Assembly (NCBI GenBank): GCA_032717465.1
Contig: CM064655.1
Location: 14,110,152 to 14,174,151, forward strand
Direction: 5' to 3'
DNA: 64,000 nt
Source: Coenobita brevimanus
Taxonomy: Eukaryota > Arthropoda > Malacostraca > Decapoda > Coenobitidae
Shown here: piece after piece, positions 1 through 12,780 of the stretch
Position numbering within the stretch: the stretch's first letter is position 1
How the letters are laid out: every line of letters starts with the position of its first letter
Made by a program: the position numbers and the translations under genes
The notes under the pieces: generated by a model
The model's database searches: none
What the model saw: only the letters and a program-made list of their open reading frames with translations
What the model was told of the DNA's origin: nothing

Positions 1-650
1 AAGCCCTCAGGTGATCCTGATACCTCAATCTCTTGTAGGATGGAATAAGTTTTGTAGCTCTTGCTTGAACTCTTTCAAGTCAATTTATGTCACCATGTGT
101 AGGTGACCAGAAATGCACACTGTACTCCAAAAGTGGCTGTACTAAGGAGTTACAAAATGTAAGTGTAATCTCTTTATTCCTATAATGAACTGCCTCTGGA
201 TGTAGCAAGTTCTGGACTTTTTCTGTACTTTGATGCACTGTTTGGAAAATTTTGTCACTACTGTCCAGTATACCTAGGTTCTTTTCCAAATCTGTCATCC
301 TCAGACTTCTCATCAAACGTAAATAGTCTGACCCAGGATCTGTAAGGCCAGAATGCACCACCCTGCATGTCTCCAAGGTGAATGGCATTTGCCATGTCTC
401 AGATAATTCCCACAGCCTATACAATTCTGCCTGGAGTTATTTAGTCCTTTCATGACTGCTAAAATTTGCTCCAAGTTTGGTGTCATCTGCAAAATTTGAG
501 ATTGCACTTAACAGACCCACACCACACCAAAGAATGCGACACATTCCCTTGTGCAACTCCAGAAATGACTGGAGTCCAGTCAGATTAAATTCCATTGATC
601 ACTACTACCTGCTTTTATCCAGTGTGTAACCTCCCTATGAAAAATGAATG
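1..650 (-). mobile_element. CR1-like LINE fragment, reverse transcriptase C-terminal half
   Basis: Minus-strand translation gives the later part of a CR1-type reverse transcriptase. Around 560-520 there is a degraded SGVPQGS-type motif (seen as SGVAQGN), then FADD at about 470 (the catalytic YxDD box), then a thumb region ending in LLEYSVHFWSPT near 100-80. The same landmarks in the same order occur in LINE J (28.5-32.4 kb), but the two are too different to be one family. Stops and frame changes show it is dead. The window edge cuts its 3' end. A short relative lies at 48340-48500. Confidence 0.8.
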
Positions 651-1332
651 TATGCTGTAGTACCAGCCAATCAGGGTTGTGCTCCTGAGGAGGATGGAAA
701 TGCTGGTGACAGGGAGAGCCAGAGGTCTTGTTTCAATAGCCCACAGGATACCCTGACCATCCCCCTTTGATGACCTTTTCCAGCGTGACACTAACACAGA
801 GAGCAAGCCAGCATACTCCCCGCAAACACTATTCTCTAGCTATCTCATTCATTACTCTACACGCACTTTATATACCACACAATGTACCCCACTACATCAC
901 AGGGGTTGGCACTAGCAAGGGCATACAGTCACAAAACTTTGCCCCTGCTACCTAGTAATGGACCTGTAAGGCATGGCAAGGACTCCTCCTGTATAGTTTT
1001 GGGACTGGGATTGGATGGGATGGGGCTCAGATCTGTGCCAGAGGGTACAAAGCATTGTGGTTCCCAGGCAGCTGCTTCTCCCCAAGAGAGAGGAACCCTA
1101 AAGTGGGAGTAGTGCCCTAGGAAGCTGCCCTATCAGTGGGTGTATAATGGCAGGGTAGTTAGAGTGCCAAGGCGTGCTGTAAGGATGTTCCTGTAGCTGT
1201 CCTGGAAGGGTGCCCCAAAGCCACTGGCAGTGGCTGGAGGCTGTGGGTTCCTGGTCCCATGCCTGGAATTGGGACTGTGCAGATGGGTGGGGCCTATGGT
1301 CTGTCTCTCCCTTCATTTACCCGACGACAAAA
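651..1332 (+). other. Probable 5' leader of LINE A
   Basis: No coding region is visible. This stretch lies directly upstream of the start of the LINE A endonuclease, so it is probably its 5' untranslated leader. That is inferred from position alone. The border with the CR1-like fragment on its left is approximate. Confidence 0.4.
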
Positions 1333-1650
1333 ATGAAAAGCAGAAGCATTAAAGGCAAGCCTGTGAAAATGAAATCACCAACGGGGTTCAGAGTGGCATC
1401 GTGGAATGTGGGCAGTCTGAAAGGTACAGTGCAGGATGTGGTAGAGACTTCGAGTAGGAGGTGGGTGGATGTCTGTTGATTACAGGAAGTCAGGTTCAGG
1501 GAAGGATCACCTAAGATGACTGCTGAGAAGGAGTGTAGGTATAAAGTATTTTGGCAGGGAAGTGTAGACGGATTTGGTGGTGTGGGTGTGCTGGTCCAAG
1601 AGAAATGTGTGAAATGTGTCATGAATATAATCAGTAAATGAAGAGTTTAT
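1333..1650 (+). pseudogene. LINE A endonuclease, N-terminal part
   Basis: It begins at an ATG followed by a basic leader. VASWNVGSL, the first conserved block of AP-like LINE endonucleases (catalytic Asn), follows, then LQEVRF, the block with the metal-binding Glu, then GVGVLVQEK. A TGA replaces the Cys or Trp expected just before LQEV. Translation stops near 1641, just before the LINE B insertion, and the endonuclease resumes at 5383. This domain would nick target DNA to prime reverse transcription. Confidence 0.85.
1641..1650. repeat. Target-site duplication of LINE B (left copy)
   Basis: AAGAGTTTAT at 1641-1650 is repeated exactly at 5373-5382. The two copies bracket LINE B precisely: its trinucleotide 3' tail abuts the left copy and its 5' terminus (GTGGTAG on the minus strand) abuts the right copy. 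Confidence 0.9.
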
Positions 1651-2029
1651 CATCATCATCATCATCATCATCACCATCATCATCTGGACCTCCTATCCCA
1701 CCCCAGGGCAGAATGAGGAGTAGCAACATCCAAACAGCCCAAGTTTGCTCAATCCAATGGGCCACGCTTCCGTTAACTCATCATTCATGCACCAAAATCC
1801 TGGCTCTATCTGATACACCAAAAACATTCACCACATTCTGTAGCTTCACATAAATGTATCCGATAGAGTCAATCTGGATGCTGTCATGTTAAAAAGGGGT
1901 GCCAAATCCCTGATCATGCACTTCTTCTCACAACTATCATCCAGCCAGCTCGATCTCTCATCAGTCCCCTAGCCTCACTGATATCCATACCTCTCTTCCT
2001 TCAAATCTCTCCACATTCTCCTTGGCCTA

Positions 2030-5000
2030 CCTCACCTCCTCCCTCATTCAAATTCACTCAGATATACCTTTTTCCCTACTCTATTGTTATCCATTCTCTC
2101 CACATGACCATACCATCTCAGTACACTCTCTTCGACTCTGGCGTCTGCAGACTTCCTCACTTCACATCTTTCACGAATCACGTTATTTTGTATCCTATCC
2201 ACACTCTGTACTCCACATACATTCCTCAGCAGGCCAATCTCCTCTGCTGTCACTCTTGACTTCTCATTTTCATGCCACACCATAGTCTCACATCCATATG
2301 TTAACCCGTTAACTGTGCATGGTGGTTTTTTGGAGGTGTCCGTGGTGCGCAAACATATGGGTAAAACTGAAATTTCCCAAAGGCCAAATTTTGTCTTAGG
2401 AATTGAGAGAACACATGCCAAAGTATATAGTAACGAAATATTAGCTCAAAATTTACCTTGGTAAAGCCAAGGATGAACATCGAAGTGTCTGATTCCCTAT
2501 TGGAATGCATGGTTTTCGTTTTCTTTTTCAGTTTCGGTTTTGAAGCTCAAACATGCTTGCATGGGTCGGCCTTGGTCACCATGGCACTATATTCGAAATT
2601 CACCTGCGCAGCCAGGACTGTATTGAGCAGTCGCAATTGGAACAGCCCAGGCTGTATAAAGCAGTTAACGGGTTAAAGTTGGCACTAACACTCCTTCATG
2701 TATGCCTTAGGCAGCTGCAACACTCAAGCCTCTTTTCTTATCAAGGTCTTCATAGCACCAGCTATTCTCCTTCCTTGTCACTCTACTTTCCACTTCTTTT
2801 GGACATTTTCCTCTCTTTTCTATCACCGTACCCAAGTATTTGAACTTTCTCATCAAATTCAGTCTCTCTCTCCAGTCACTGTAACATCACACTGGAAGTC
2901 ACCTTCTCTCTCAATAACCATCAACTTATTCTTTTCTACGTTTACTCTCAAGGCATGACGCTCACAGACATCAGCAAAACTCTGCACTAGTGTACCAAGT
3001 TCTAGTCCATTACAGTATTTGCAAGTACAGTAGTACTGCATCATCAGCATACAACAAATATGAGATATGCCATCCATCACCATTCATTACCAACGCCATC
3101 CCTCTCTCCATTTCACGTGTTTTTATTTCTCTCATCACCTCATCCATATATATATATTGAACAACCATGGGGACATCACACAACCTTGTTGCACACCTAC
3201 ACAATTCCCGAACCATTCACTCAGATGCCATTTTACCCTTACACATGCTTCACTACCATCATAAAAACTCTTGATGGCACCTAGCAGCGTACCATCTACA
3301 CCTTACATGCACAAAACCTTCCACAATCCTTCTGTCTTTGTTGTATGCTTTTTCCAGATCCATATTTGCCATAAACACCTTACAGTCCTTCTCACAGGCC
3401 TTCTCCACTATCTTACTGCAAATATTTGATCTACACATCCTCTGCCACTCCTAAAGCCGTGTTCATCACTCACTAGGACTTCTGATCTCTCTCTTACTTT
3501 ATAATAATTCTTCCACATACATTCCCTACCACATTCAACAGACTTATGCCATGATAATTCTTGCACTCATTTCGCTCAATTTTATTTTTGTACAGGGGTA
3601 CAATCACAGCCTTTTTCCACTCTGCTGGGACAGTTTCACTCCTCCATGCCTTCTTACTTATCTCCAACAAGCACTTCATTCCACTCTCTCCACTACACTT
3701 AATCATCTCTGCATACACCTCATCAACCCCAGCTGCTTTCCCATTTTTCAGCCGCTTCACAGCGTTCTTCACCTGTGCGAGTGTCAGGTTTCCTGGCACT
3801 GCATTCCTTCTCTGCAAACCCCCCAACCCAATCACGTTTACAGCGGCTCCACTCTCTCTATTCCCAATCATCAGATTTTCAAAGTATTATTTCCATCTGG
3901 TCCTTACTTCATCCCCATGGGTTAATAATCCAACACTTGTATCCTTCACACTTCACACTTCTTTCCACTGTCACTTCTACATTTCCTCACCTCTTTCCAG
4001 AATAACTTCCTATTTTCAAAGTAATTTGCATTCATTTTTCTTCCTAGATCATCATTTACCTCCTTCTTTTTCCTCTTCACTAGTCTCTTTACATGCTTCT
4101 TGCTCTCAATATATTTAGTTATTTCGACTGAACCCCTGTCCTGTAACCACACTAGCCACTTCTTCCTCTTTTCCTCCAATGCTCTCTTAACCTCTTCATC
4201 CCACCATGCCGTACCTTTCTTCTTTGTTGTTACTCTTGCCATACCATACACAGCTTTAGCATTCCTAACTAAGCAGTCCCTATATGCATTCCACAGGCTG
4301 TCCAGATCCACTTCATTCCAATTCACTGATTCTAACTCCTCCCCTACTTTGGTCCTATATTCATCTGCCATTTCTTTGATCCTCAGATTCTCGACTTTCA
4401 TCTTTCTCCCTGACCGCTCCTCTCTCTCCTGGTCCACCTCGTTCCTCTCAGCTTGATCTTGCATATCACAGTCACCTGATCTGACAAACCTCTACATCGT
4501 CCTCTCACAGCCCTTGTATCAGCAACCATTCCCAGCACTGACCTCTCGATGAGCACGTAATCAATCAGACTCCTTTCAACATGATACCCGTTTCCTGTAT
4601 ACCACGTACAGTATAATTATGTGCATCTTTGTGTTTGAAATACAAGTTACCAATGTACAACCACCCTTCCTGACACATATCCTTCAGTCCCTTCCCATTA
4701 TAATTTTCTCCTGGTATTCCACTACAACCCACTATGTCATCCTCAGGACCAGTGCCTACCCTTCCATTCATTTCTCCCATTACAATCACTTTATAGCTCA
4801 TAGGCATTTTTCCCACTGCTTCAATCAGCTCACCCCAAAACCTGTCTTTCTCTCTCTCTCTCACTCCTGTGATCACATGGTGCATAAGCAACAATCAAAG
4901 CCACTTTCACCTTCTCATACTCGGAACTCGACGTACATATATCTCACGCTGACAAATTTGTAATCCCTCACTTCACTCTGCCACACTTCATTCATCAACA

Positions 5001-5215
5001 AAGCAACTCCTTCCTTGCATCTTCCTCGCCCATTCATGCCCAACCTCACACACTTTACACCCTACCACTCCTCCACTTCACACCCTTTCATCATTGTTTC
5101 ACACAATGCCATCACGGCATATCTTGCACTCCTGAACACATTCACCACTTCCAACCTCTCGCTCTCCTCATTCACTCCTCTCACATTCCACATGTCCATG
5201 TGAATCTGCCCATTT
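2030..5215 (-). pseudogene. LINE B endonuclease/reverse transcriptase polyprotein
   Basis: Domains in translation order: endonuclease (5215-4565; VIVMGEMNGRVG is the block around the catalytic Asp), a basic linker with WWDEEV (4464-3946), RT fingers with [13 protein letters not shown] and VPAEWKKAVIVPLYK (3871-3494), the catalytic YADD (about 3040), a thumb, and the C-terminal LTYGCETMVWHE and VLRWYGHVERMDNNR blocks (about 2300-2044). Several frameshifts and stops separate the pieces. The piggyBac MITE splits the protein exactly within LTYGCE. It is inactive but nearly complete in length. Confidence 0.88.
2305..2672. mobile_element. piggyBac-type MITE inside LINE B
   Basis: A 368-bp element with terminal inverted repeats CCCGTTAACTG / CAGTTAACGGG, flanked on both sides by TTAA (2301-2304 and 2673-2676). 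TTAA duplication and a CCC start are hallmarks of piggyBac elements. The paralogous empty site exists in LINE I at 52518-52521, where the same LINE sequence carries a single TTAA. No transposase is coded, so it would need a helper in trans. Confidence 0.93.
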
Positions 5216-5382
5216 AGTTTGCCATGCTTAACTGACCCCGGTTATGTGGTTACCACCCACCACAGTAAATGGTTTCCTGGGTACAGGAATCCATTTGGCT
5301 TGTCACTCAGGGTAGAGACCATTAGGAATCCCTACAATGAATGAGTGGATGATGGGCACCCTCATCTACCACAAGAGTTTAT

Positions 5383-6195
5383 AGCAGTGAAAATATTGTT
5401 TAGTAAATTCTTATGATTTCAATTATATTGGTGAAAACTCCATAGGTTGGCTTGATTGATGATGAAAATGACAGATTCTGGGATGGCTTGATACATGTAG
5501 TTTGTAGCATGGGGGTCGATAAGATTGTAGTTTTGGGTGGGTATTTAAATGATGATGTGGGTGAAGCAGCTCAAGAATATGAAGGGATGCATAAAGGATG
5601 TGCATATGGCACAAGGAATGCAGAGGGAGAAAGGATACTTAAATTTAGGAAGACAAAAAATATGATTGTGTGCAATAGGCATTTTAGAAAAAGAGGGAGT
5701 AAGCTGATTACATATGAGTCTGGGGGTAACCAATGCCAGATTCACTATTTCCTGGTCATGAGGGTTGGCAGAACATTGGTGAAGGATGTTAAAGTTATAG
5801 GAAGCAAAGAGTGCGTGCAGCAACACAAATTATTGATGTGTAACATGGTGCCGAAGGAGCAGGTGGTGAAGAAGAGGACCTATGTACCCAGGAACTAACA
5901 AGCAGTGGGCGATGTCTTCTAATGGGAGATGAGGAGAGTTGTGGCTGTACAGGGAACTACTGACAGTGCAGTGCAGAGCTTTCAAGAACAATCTCTTAAG
6001 AGTTACTGATTTAGTGTGTGTATGGACAAGGAGCCCTCCATGACATAAGTTAACATGGTGATGGGATGATGGTATAGAAGCTGCAATAATGAAAAAAGAA
6101 GGCTTTTCCGGGTATGGATAACGGGTGGTAACAAAGAGGAATAACTGACAAGCACAGGGCTAGATGGGAGGTATATAGGGCAAAATCTGAGTCAG
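5383..6195 (+). pseudogene. LINE A endonuclease C-terminal part and linker
   Basis: Continues the endonuclease broken at 1650. VGLIDDENDRFWDGL is followed by IVVLGGYLNDDVGE (the D-x-N catalytic block, with the Asp replaced by Tyr), YGTRNAEGERIL, and ITYESGGNQCQIHYFLV, which corresponds to the usual S-QIDYFLV block. The longest open stretch is 5452-5898. Beyond it the linker is degraded, and it breaks off at about 6195 where LINE C begins. Confidence 0.85.
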
Positions 6196-7906
6196 TGTTG
6201 TCATCGTTTTCATTTTTGAAGGCTCCAACATGCTTGCATGCATCAGCCTTGGTCACCTAATGCCAGTTCTCCATGCTGAACGATCTCTGGCAGCTTCCCT
6301 ATTCAGTCCCTAAACTCTGAGGTCATACTCAATGACCTCGTCCCAGGTCTTTTTCGAACTACCTCTCACTACCCTACCTCCGGCATTAACACTTCTCACA
6401 TTCTGCACCCAGTTCTCATCCCCCATCCTCTCCACATGCCCAAACCATCTCAATCTACCTCTCCTCATCACAGCACCAATACACTCCAGTCCCATCTTAC
6501 CTCTCAACTCTTCCATCGTAAACCTAGCCCCGCCAGGCCTTGCACTCAAGGATGCACTGCACATCCACTTAATCACTGCCATTTCTGTACATTTGGGCCT
6601 GCGAATATTCTCTTCTTTTACTGCCCAGGTCTCACTACCATACAGCATTACACTCCTAGCACATGCTGCATTCAAAGATTCCTTAGTACAGAGGGAGCAC
6701 TCCCTCAATGTCAGGAATGGCAACAGCTCCCTAAACTTCTTCGAACCACGCCTTACTCTAGCCAAAGAGCTAGCTCCAGCTCCACCTCCAGCACATAACA
6801 TGTCTCCCAAATAACATAACTCTTTCACACACTCAAGAGACTCACCAGCAAGCTCAATCCTTTCGTGCCTGGTAATATCCACGTGCTCTTCCTGACACAC
6901 AGCACACATGAAATCAGCATTATCTCAGTCTACCTCTTATACCACTGCATCTCTTATGCACCCATTTATCACAAACACTGCACAAGATGGAATTATAGTA
7001 CTTACCACACCCTTGTGACAAATCACACATGGCCACTCTCTCTCTTCTTTGACAGTACTGCCACCAGCCCTAGATACCATCATTTTTGTTTTATCTGCAT
7101 TCACTCAAGCACTTGTGCCCCATACCATCTATCTCCACTTTCTGTGTCTTTCCTCCTTCTCCTCCCTTTCATTCTCTGCAACCAACACCAAATCATCAGC
7201 ATACAACATCTCCCACGGGTGTCACGGGTGTCCATTTCCGAAGTCACACGAGTTGACTTCAAGTACCATGATAAACAACAAGGGGCTCAAGACTGACCCC
7301 TGATGCACACCAACATTCACAGAAAACTCATCACTCAAATCTCCTTTCATCATTACCTGGGTGTGAGCACCCACATACATGGCCATAATGACCCTAACCA
7401 GCCATGCCTCGATCTCATGCTTTCTCACTGCCCACCCCACCACCTCTCTATGGATTCTGTCAAAGGCCTTCTCCAAATCAACAAAAACAAAGGACAGTTT
7501 CCTTTTCTTTACTATATATTTTCCCTGAAGTTGTAGAACAATGAATATGGCATCAGTGGTCCCATTGCTTGGCATAAACCCAAACTGCACCACATCAATA
7601 TTCACTCTTTCTTTGATCATACCTTCTAGAACTCTCTTTCCATCACTTTCATTATCTGGTCTAAAAGCTTTACGCCTCAATAATTTCCTCTTTCCAGGGC
7701 ATCACCCTTTCTCCAGTACATATTCACAAGTACTCTCTTCAGTTAATCACCTGGGACAACACATTCATATGTAATCAAATTTATCAGATCAGTGACTAAC
7801 CTCACTCCTACATCTCCTGAGGCTTTCAACATTTCAGCAGACAACCCAGACACACCTGCTACCTTCCCCACCTGCATCCTGCCTATTGCCCTGCTCACAG
7901 AAGCAG
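6196..7906 (-). mobile_element. LINE C: 5'-truncated RTE-like element inserted in LINE A
   Basis: On the minus strand it starts inside the RT domain (RAIGRMQVGKVAGVSGL at about 7890). It passes through VFVDLEKAFDRIHREVV and GVHQGSVLSPLLF (7680-7222), a CAVC zinc-knuckle region (about 6900) and MLYGSETWAV...LRWFGHVERM (6700-6430), and ends near 6196. LINE A text stops at 6195 and resumes at 7907 with the next residues of its linker, so this is an insertion rather than a neighbour. It belongs to the LINE A family. Many frameshifts. I could not find a convincing duplication. Confidence 0.82.
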
Positions 7907-8190
7907 CATCTCGCAGACTTTTACTGGATAGCCTTAACAGTGCTAAAAGGAAGAATGTGGTATTTAAGGTGGCAAAACAGAAATGATAAAACAGGGATAT
8001 CATAGGTGAGAAGTGTGTGAAGAATTGTGAAGGAAAGGTAGTGGTGGACAAGCCGTTGGCCTTTGACTGCTGCTGCTACTGTGAGCAGGGCACTGATAGG
8101 CAGGATGCAGTTGGGGAAGGCAGTGGGTGAATCTGGGTTGACTGCTGAAAATTTGAAGGCCTCAGAAGATATAGGAATGGGTTTCGTTAT
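7907..8190 (+). pseudogene. LINE A linker and start of reverse transcriptase
   Basis: Plus-strand text codes a KRKNVVFKVAKQK linker block followed by ATVSRALIGRMQLGK and SGLTAENLKASEDIGMG. The last block is the RT start also seen on the opposite strand in LINE C, so the two copies can be aligned directly. It breaks off near 8190, where the 3' end of LINE F begins. Confidence 0.8.
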
Positions 8191-8696
8191 CTTTATAAGG
8201 GCTCCAACATGCTTGCATGCGTCAGCCTTGGTTACCTATTTGTGGCTCTCCATTCTGCGTGATCTCTGACAACCTCCATATTCTGTCTCATATCCCTGAG
8301 GTTGCACATTAAGACCTCATCCCAAGTCTTTTTTGGTCTGCCTCTTGTAACCCCACCCTCAGAGTTAACACTTCTCACTTTCTGCACCCAGCTGTCACTC
8401 CCCATCCTCACCACATGCCCAAACCATCTCAATCCACTTTTCATCACAACACCAATATGCCCTAGTCCCATTCTTCCTCTTAACTTCTCCATCGCAAACC
8501 TAGTTCCCCCAGGCCTTGCATACACTGCAGATCCACCAAATCAATGTCATTTCTGTACGTTTGAGCCTGCGAATATCCTCCTCCTTTATTGTCCAAGTCT
8601 CAATACCATACAAAAGACCAATGTGTTCCAGTCCCATCCTTCCTCTTAACTCTCCAATTGTAAACCTAGTCCCCCCCAGGCCCCCCCAGGGAGGGG

Positions 8697-11600
8697 GACC
8701 ATAAATGCCCCCACCATCCGCCCCTCTCCCGGTGATGACTCGAGGTGCCTGGAACCACTGTCTGACTCTCTTCTTCTTCATTTCTGCAACATTCGCAGCC
8801 TTTCCTCTAACATTCGCTCTGTTGAGCATCACCTCTCCTCCTCTAAACCTCAACTTCTTTTTCTAACAGAGACTCAGCTGTCTGAGGCAACTGACAGCAA
8901 ACCCTTTTCTGTATCCTCCTACTTTCTCTATACTCATTTCAAAGCCAAAGGTGGCTGTTGTGTATATATACGCAACGACTTATCTTGCTCTCGTGTTCCT
9001 GAACTCGATTCTTCTGAATTCTCTACACTCTGGCTTCGGCTTTCCTGTCATTCTCTGACTAAATATATCTGTGCTGTTTACTTATCCCCTAATTCTACTG
9101 ACTATCAAAAATTCTTCGACTATCTTACTTCTACGATGGAACACATTCTATCCATTTCTCCTTTCTCTGAAATCTCCATTCTAGGAGATTTCAATGTTCA
9201 CCACCACCTTTGGCTCTCCTCTCCTTTCACGGATCCACCTGGTGAACAAGCCTACATCTTTTCTATCCTTAATGACCTAGAGCAGCTTGTACAGCACCCT
9301 ACCCGTATCCCTGACCGCCTTGGAGAAAGCTCCAACATACTTGACCTCTTCCTCACAACTAATCCTTCTGCTTACTCTGTTAATCTTTTCTCTCCGTTGG
9401 GCTCCTCAGATCACAACCTTATTACCTTAACCTGTCCTATCACTCCGATACGGCCTGTGGACCCTCCAGGGAAACGTCGTCTGTGGCATTTTGGAGCCGC
9501 GGACTGGGAGGCCCACAGGCAGTACTTCTTTGATTTTCCCTGGAATGATTATTGCTTCCATGGCCGGGAGCCATCTGAGTGTGCCTTGCGCATTACGGAG
9601 GTTATTCTCTCGGGCATGAAAGCATACGTTCCTTTCTCATATCCTTTGACTAACGCAAGAAAGCCTTGGTTTAATCACGCTTGTTCTAATGCTGTCCGCA
9701 ACAAGGAGAGGGCCTACAAAAGGTACCGGAGCCAACCCACCCCTGGATCACGTCATCTTTACGTTTCTGCCCGGAATCGTGCTAAGTCTGTTCTTCGCTC
9801 TCCTAAAAATAGTTTCATCCATACTAAATGCTCTCAACTCTCAAACTCGAATTCTTCCCGCTCCTTCTGGCACCTTGCCAAAAATCTTTCTAACAACTTT
9901 ACCTCATCATCCTTCCCTCCTCTTTTCTACTCTGATGGTTCTGTAGCTATTTCTTCTACTGATAAAGCAGATCTCTTCGCACAGACTTTCTCCTCCAATT
10001 CCACCTTAGACGATTCCAGTGCTGTTCCTCCATCACTTCCCCCCTCTGACGTCCTCATGGCTGATATTAAAATTTCTTCAGTTGATGTATTTTCTGCCAT
10101 CACTGGCCTCAGTACTAACAAGGCATATGGGCCTGATGGGGTCCCTCCTGTTGTTCTCAAGAACTGTGCTTCTGTGCTTACACCCTGCCTAGGCAAACTC
10201 TTTCGCCTTTGTCTGTCAACTTGTACCTTTCCTTCTTGCTGGAAGTTTGCTCTCATTCAGCCAGTCCCAAAGAAGGGTGACCACTCCCAACCCTCCAACT
10301 ATCGTCCAATTGCTTTAAAGTCCTGTATTTCAAAAGTTTTCAAATCAATTCTCAATAGAAAAATTTTAAGGCATCTTTCCTATCACAACCTTCTTTCCGA
10401 TCGTCAGTACGGGTTCCGTCAGGGACGCTCCACTGGCGATCTTCTCACCTACCTTTCAGACTCCTGGTCATCCTCCTTTCGGGACTTTGGCGAAAGCTTT
10501 GCCATTGCACTTGACATCTCAAAGGCTTTCGATTGAGTCTGGCATAAATCTTTAATTTCCAAACTGCCCTCCTACGGTTTCTATCCTTCTATCTGTGCCT
10601 TCATCGCTACTTCCTTTCTGGTCGTTCTATAGCTGCTGTTGCAGACGGCCATCGTTCTTCTCCTAGATCTATCAACAGTGGTGTTCCTCAGGGCTCTGTC
10701 CTATCACCAACTCTCTTCCTTTTATTCATCAATGATCTTCTAAGCTGTACATCTAACCCTATCCACTCATACGCTGATGACTCCACCCTTCACCTTTCCA
10801 TTCGGTTCCCATCTCAACAGTTACTTCAACAAATAAGGGATGAGGCTACGGCACACCTAATGTCTGACTTGGCTCGTATCTCTGACGGGTAATAATAATA
10901 TGGTTGTTTTTAATGCATCTAAGACTCAGTTCTTACACCTATCAACCCGACAAAATCTTCCACAAGTATACTCACTAATGTTTAATAATATTCAGCTTAA
11001 TCCTGCATCATCCTTGAACATGCTTGGGGTTTCATTTACTCGGGACTTATCTTGGAAAGATCATATTACATCTCTTGTAAAATCTGCTTCCAAGAGATTG
11101 GGTGTGCTAAGCCGACTCCGCTCTTTCTTTACCCCTGCACAATTGTTGACTCTATACAGGGGTTTTGTCCGCCCCTGTGTGGAGTACAACTCTCATGTGT
11201 GGGGAGGCTCCCCACATACAGCTCTTCCCAATAGGGTGGAGTCAAAGGCTTTTCGTCTCATTAACTCTCCCCCTCTTACTGACTCCCTTCAACCTCTGTC
11301 TCTTCGCCGCATTGTTGCATCTTTATCTCTTTTCTATCGCTACTTTAATGGTCACTGCTCCTCTGAACTGTCTGCTTGCATTCCTCCACCTCTACAACGG
11401 GCATGTAGCACCCATCTGGCAGCAAACTCTCATCCCTTTTCTGTCCAACTCTCTAATGCAAGAGTTAAACGTTACTCCCAGTCTTTCATTTATGCAACAG
11501 GTCAGCTCTGGAACTGTCTCCCTCTGTCTGTATTTCCTGCTGCCTATGATCTCCAGTCTTTCAAACGCAGTGTGTCCAGGCATCTCAAAATGATCGGATC

Positions 11601-11702
11601 TTGAATTTGGCTCTCTATTGTATTTTGTTTTTCTCTTGGAGGAAACTGTTACTACGGGCTCATGGCCTTTGGTTCCTTCTTCCTCGCATAAAAAAAAAAA
11701 AA
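8697..11702 (+). mobile_element. LINE E: Jockey/CR1-like LINE with poly(A) tail
   Basis: About 3.0 kb, ending in a 13-nt A run at 11690-11702. Endonuclease, RT and C-terminal region are in order, but no gag-like ORF1 precedes them, so the copy is probably 5' truncated. It sits inside LINE F: the right flank resumes at the LINE F block MTLIRWI, and the left flank carries the following TRF block. Another copy of its last 370 bp, again ending in A, lies at 38260-38634. Confidence 0.88.
8701..11604 (+). pseudogene. LINE E endonuclease/reverse transcriptase
   Basis: One frame is open from about 8701 to 10536. It begins with [16 protein letters not shown] and [11 protein letters not shown], then [21 protein letters not shown] and [11 protein letters not shown], a complete AP-type endonuclease. 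Then come linker blocks RKPWFNHAC and [10 protein letters not shown], and RT blocks [15 protein letters not shown] and [17 protein letters not shown] at 10534 replaces the Arg expected in SKAFDRVWH. A frameshift near 10600 leads to SGVPQGSVLSPTLFL and SYADDSTLH, and another break near 10890 leads to a last open stretch (10900-11604) with RPCVEYNSHVWGG. One nonsense and about two frameshifts make it a fairly young dead copy. Confidence 0.88.
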
Positions 11703-12780
11703 TCCACCTTATCAATGTCATTTCTGTATGTTTGAGCCTGAGAATATCCTCCTCCTTTACTGACGAAGTCTCACTACCATACAGCATGACACTCCCAACA
11801 TATGCTGCACACAAAGATCCCACAGCACAGAGGGAGAGCCCTCTCATTGTCAGGAGAGGTAACAGCTCCCTGAAATTCTTCCAACCACTCCTCACTCTAG
11901 CCACACTCCAGCCCCACCTCCAGCACATAACATATCTCCCATGTGACAAAACTCTTCCACCCACTCAAGAGACTCACCAGCAAGATCAATCCTATCACAC
12001 CTGGCAATATCCACATGCTGTCCCCAAGACACCACACACATGAAATCAGCATTATCTCACAGTCAACCTCTGATACCACTGCATATCTTATGGACCCACT
12101 TATCACAAACACTGCAAAAGATGGAATTACTTCTCATGTCCTTGGTGTAAACTGCACATGGACTCTCCCTCTTCTTTGACAGTACTGCCACCAACCTTAG
12201 ATACCATCACCTTCATTTTATCTGCATTTACTCTCAAGCCCTTGTTCTCCATACCATCTCTCCACTTCCTAAATCTCTCCTCCACCTCCCATTCACTCTC
12301 TGCAATCAATACCAAATCACTGGCATACAACAGCTCCTAGGGGAGTCCTTTTCTGAAGTCATGTGAGAAGGCTTCAGGCACCATGATAAACAATATGGGG
12401 CTCAAGACTGACCCCTGATGAACACCAGCATTCACGGAAACTCATCAAGAATCTCCATTCGCTCTCACCTGGGTGCAAGCAGTCACATACATATTGCTAT
12501 AACCACTCCAACCCATGCTTTCTCATTGCCCATTTCACCACCCCCTTAAGGACTCAGTCAAAAAGCCTTCTCCAAATCGGCAAAAACAAAGTACAGATCC
12601 TTTTTCTTTCCGATACATTTATCCTGAAGCAGTTGAACGCTGAATATGGCAAAAGTGGTCCCTCTGCCTGGCATAAACCCAAACTGTATCTCATAAACAT
12701 TCACTCTTTCTCTAATCATACCTTCTAGAACTCTCTCCAGTACCTTCATTATCTGGTCTGAAAGTTTTATGTCTCTATAA

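Larger units (their letters stand above)
1651..5372 (-). mobile_element. LINE B: full-length RTE-like retrotransposon
   Basis: A minus-strand LINE runs from its 5' end at 5372 to a (GAT)n 3' tail at 1651-1684, flanked by a perfect 10-bp duplication. Microsatellite 3' tails instead of poly(A) are usual in RTE-type LINEs. Without the 368-bp MITE inside it, the element is about 3.35 kb. Order on the minus strand: leader (5372-5215), endonuclease, linker, reverse transcriptase, C-terminal RWYGHVERM domain, 3' UTR. LINE I (51406-52964) is a second, 5'-truncated copy of the family. It inserted into LINE A. Confidence 0.92.

Noticed and set aside
1651..1684. Poly-Ser ORF or independent (ATC)n microsatellite
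   Set aside because: It abuts the target duplication exactly where the LINE B 3' tail must be.
3551..4118. Plus-strand open frames across LINE B
   Set aside because: Shadows of the minus-strand LINE coding sequence; same for plus-strand frames over LINE C and LINE F.
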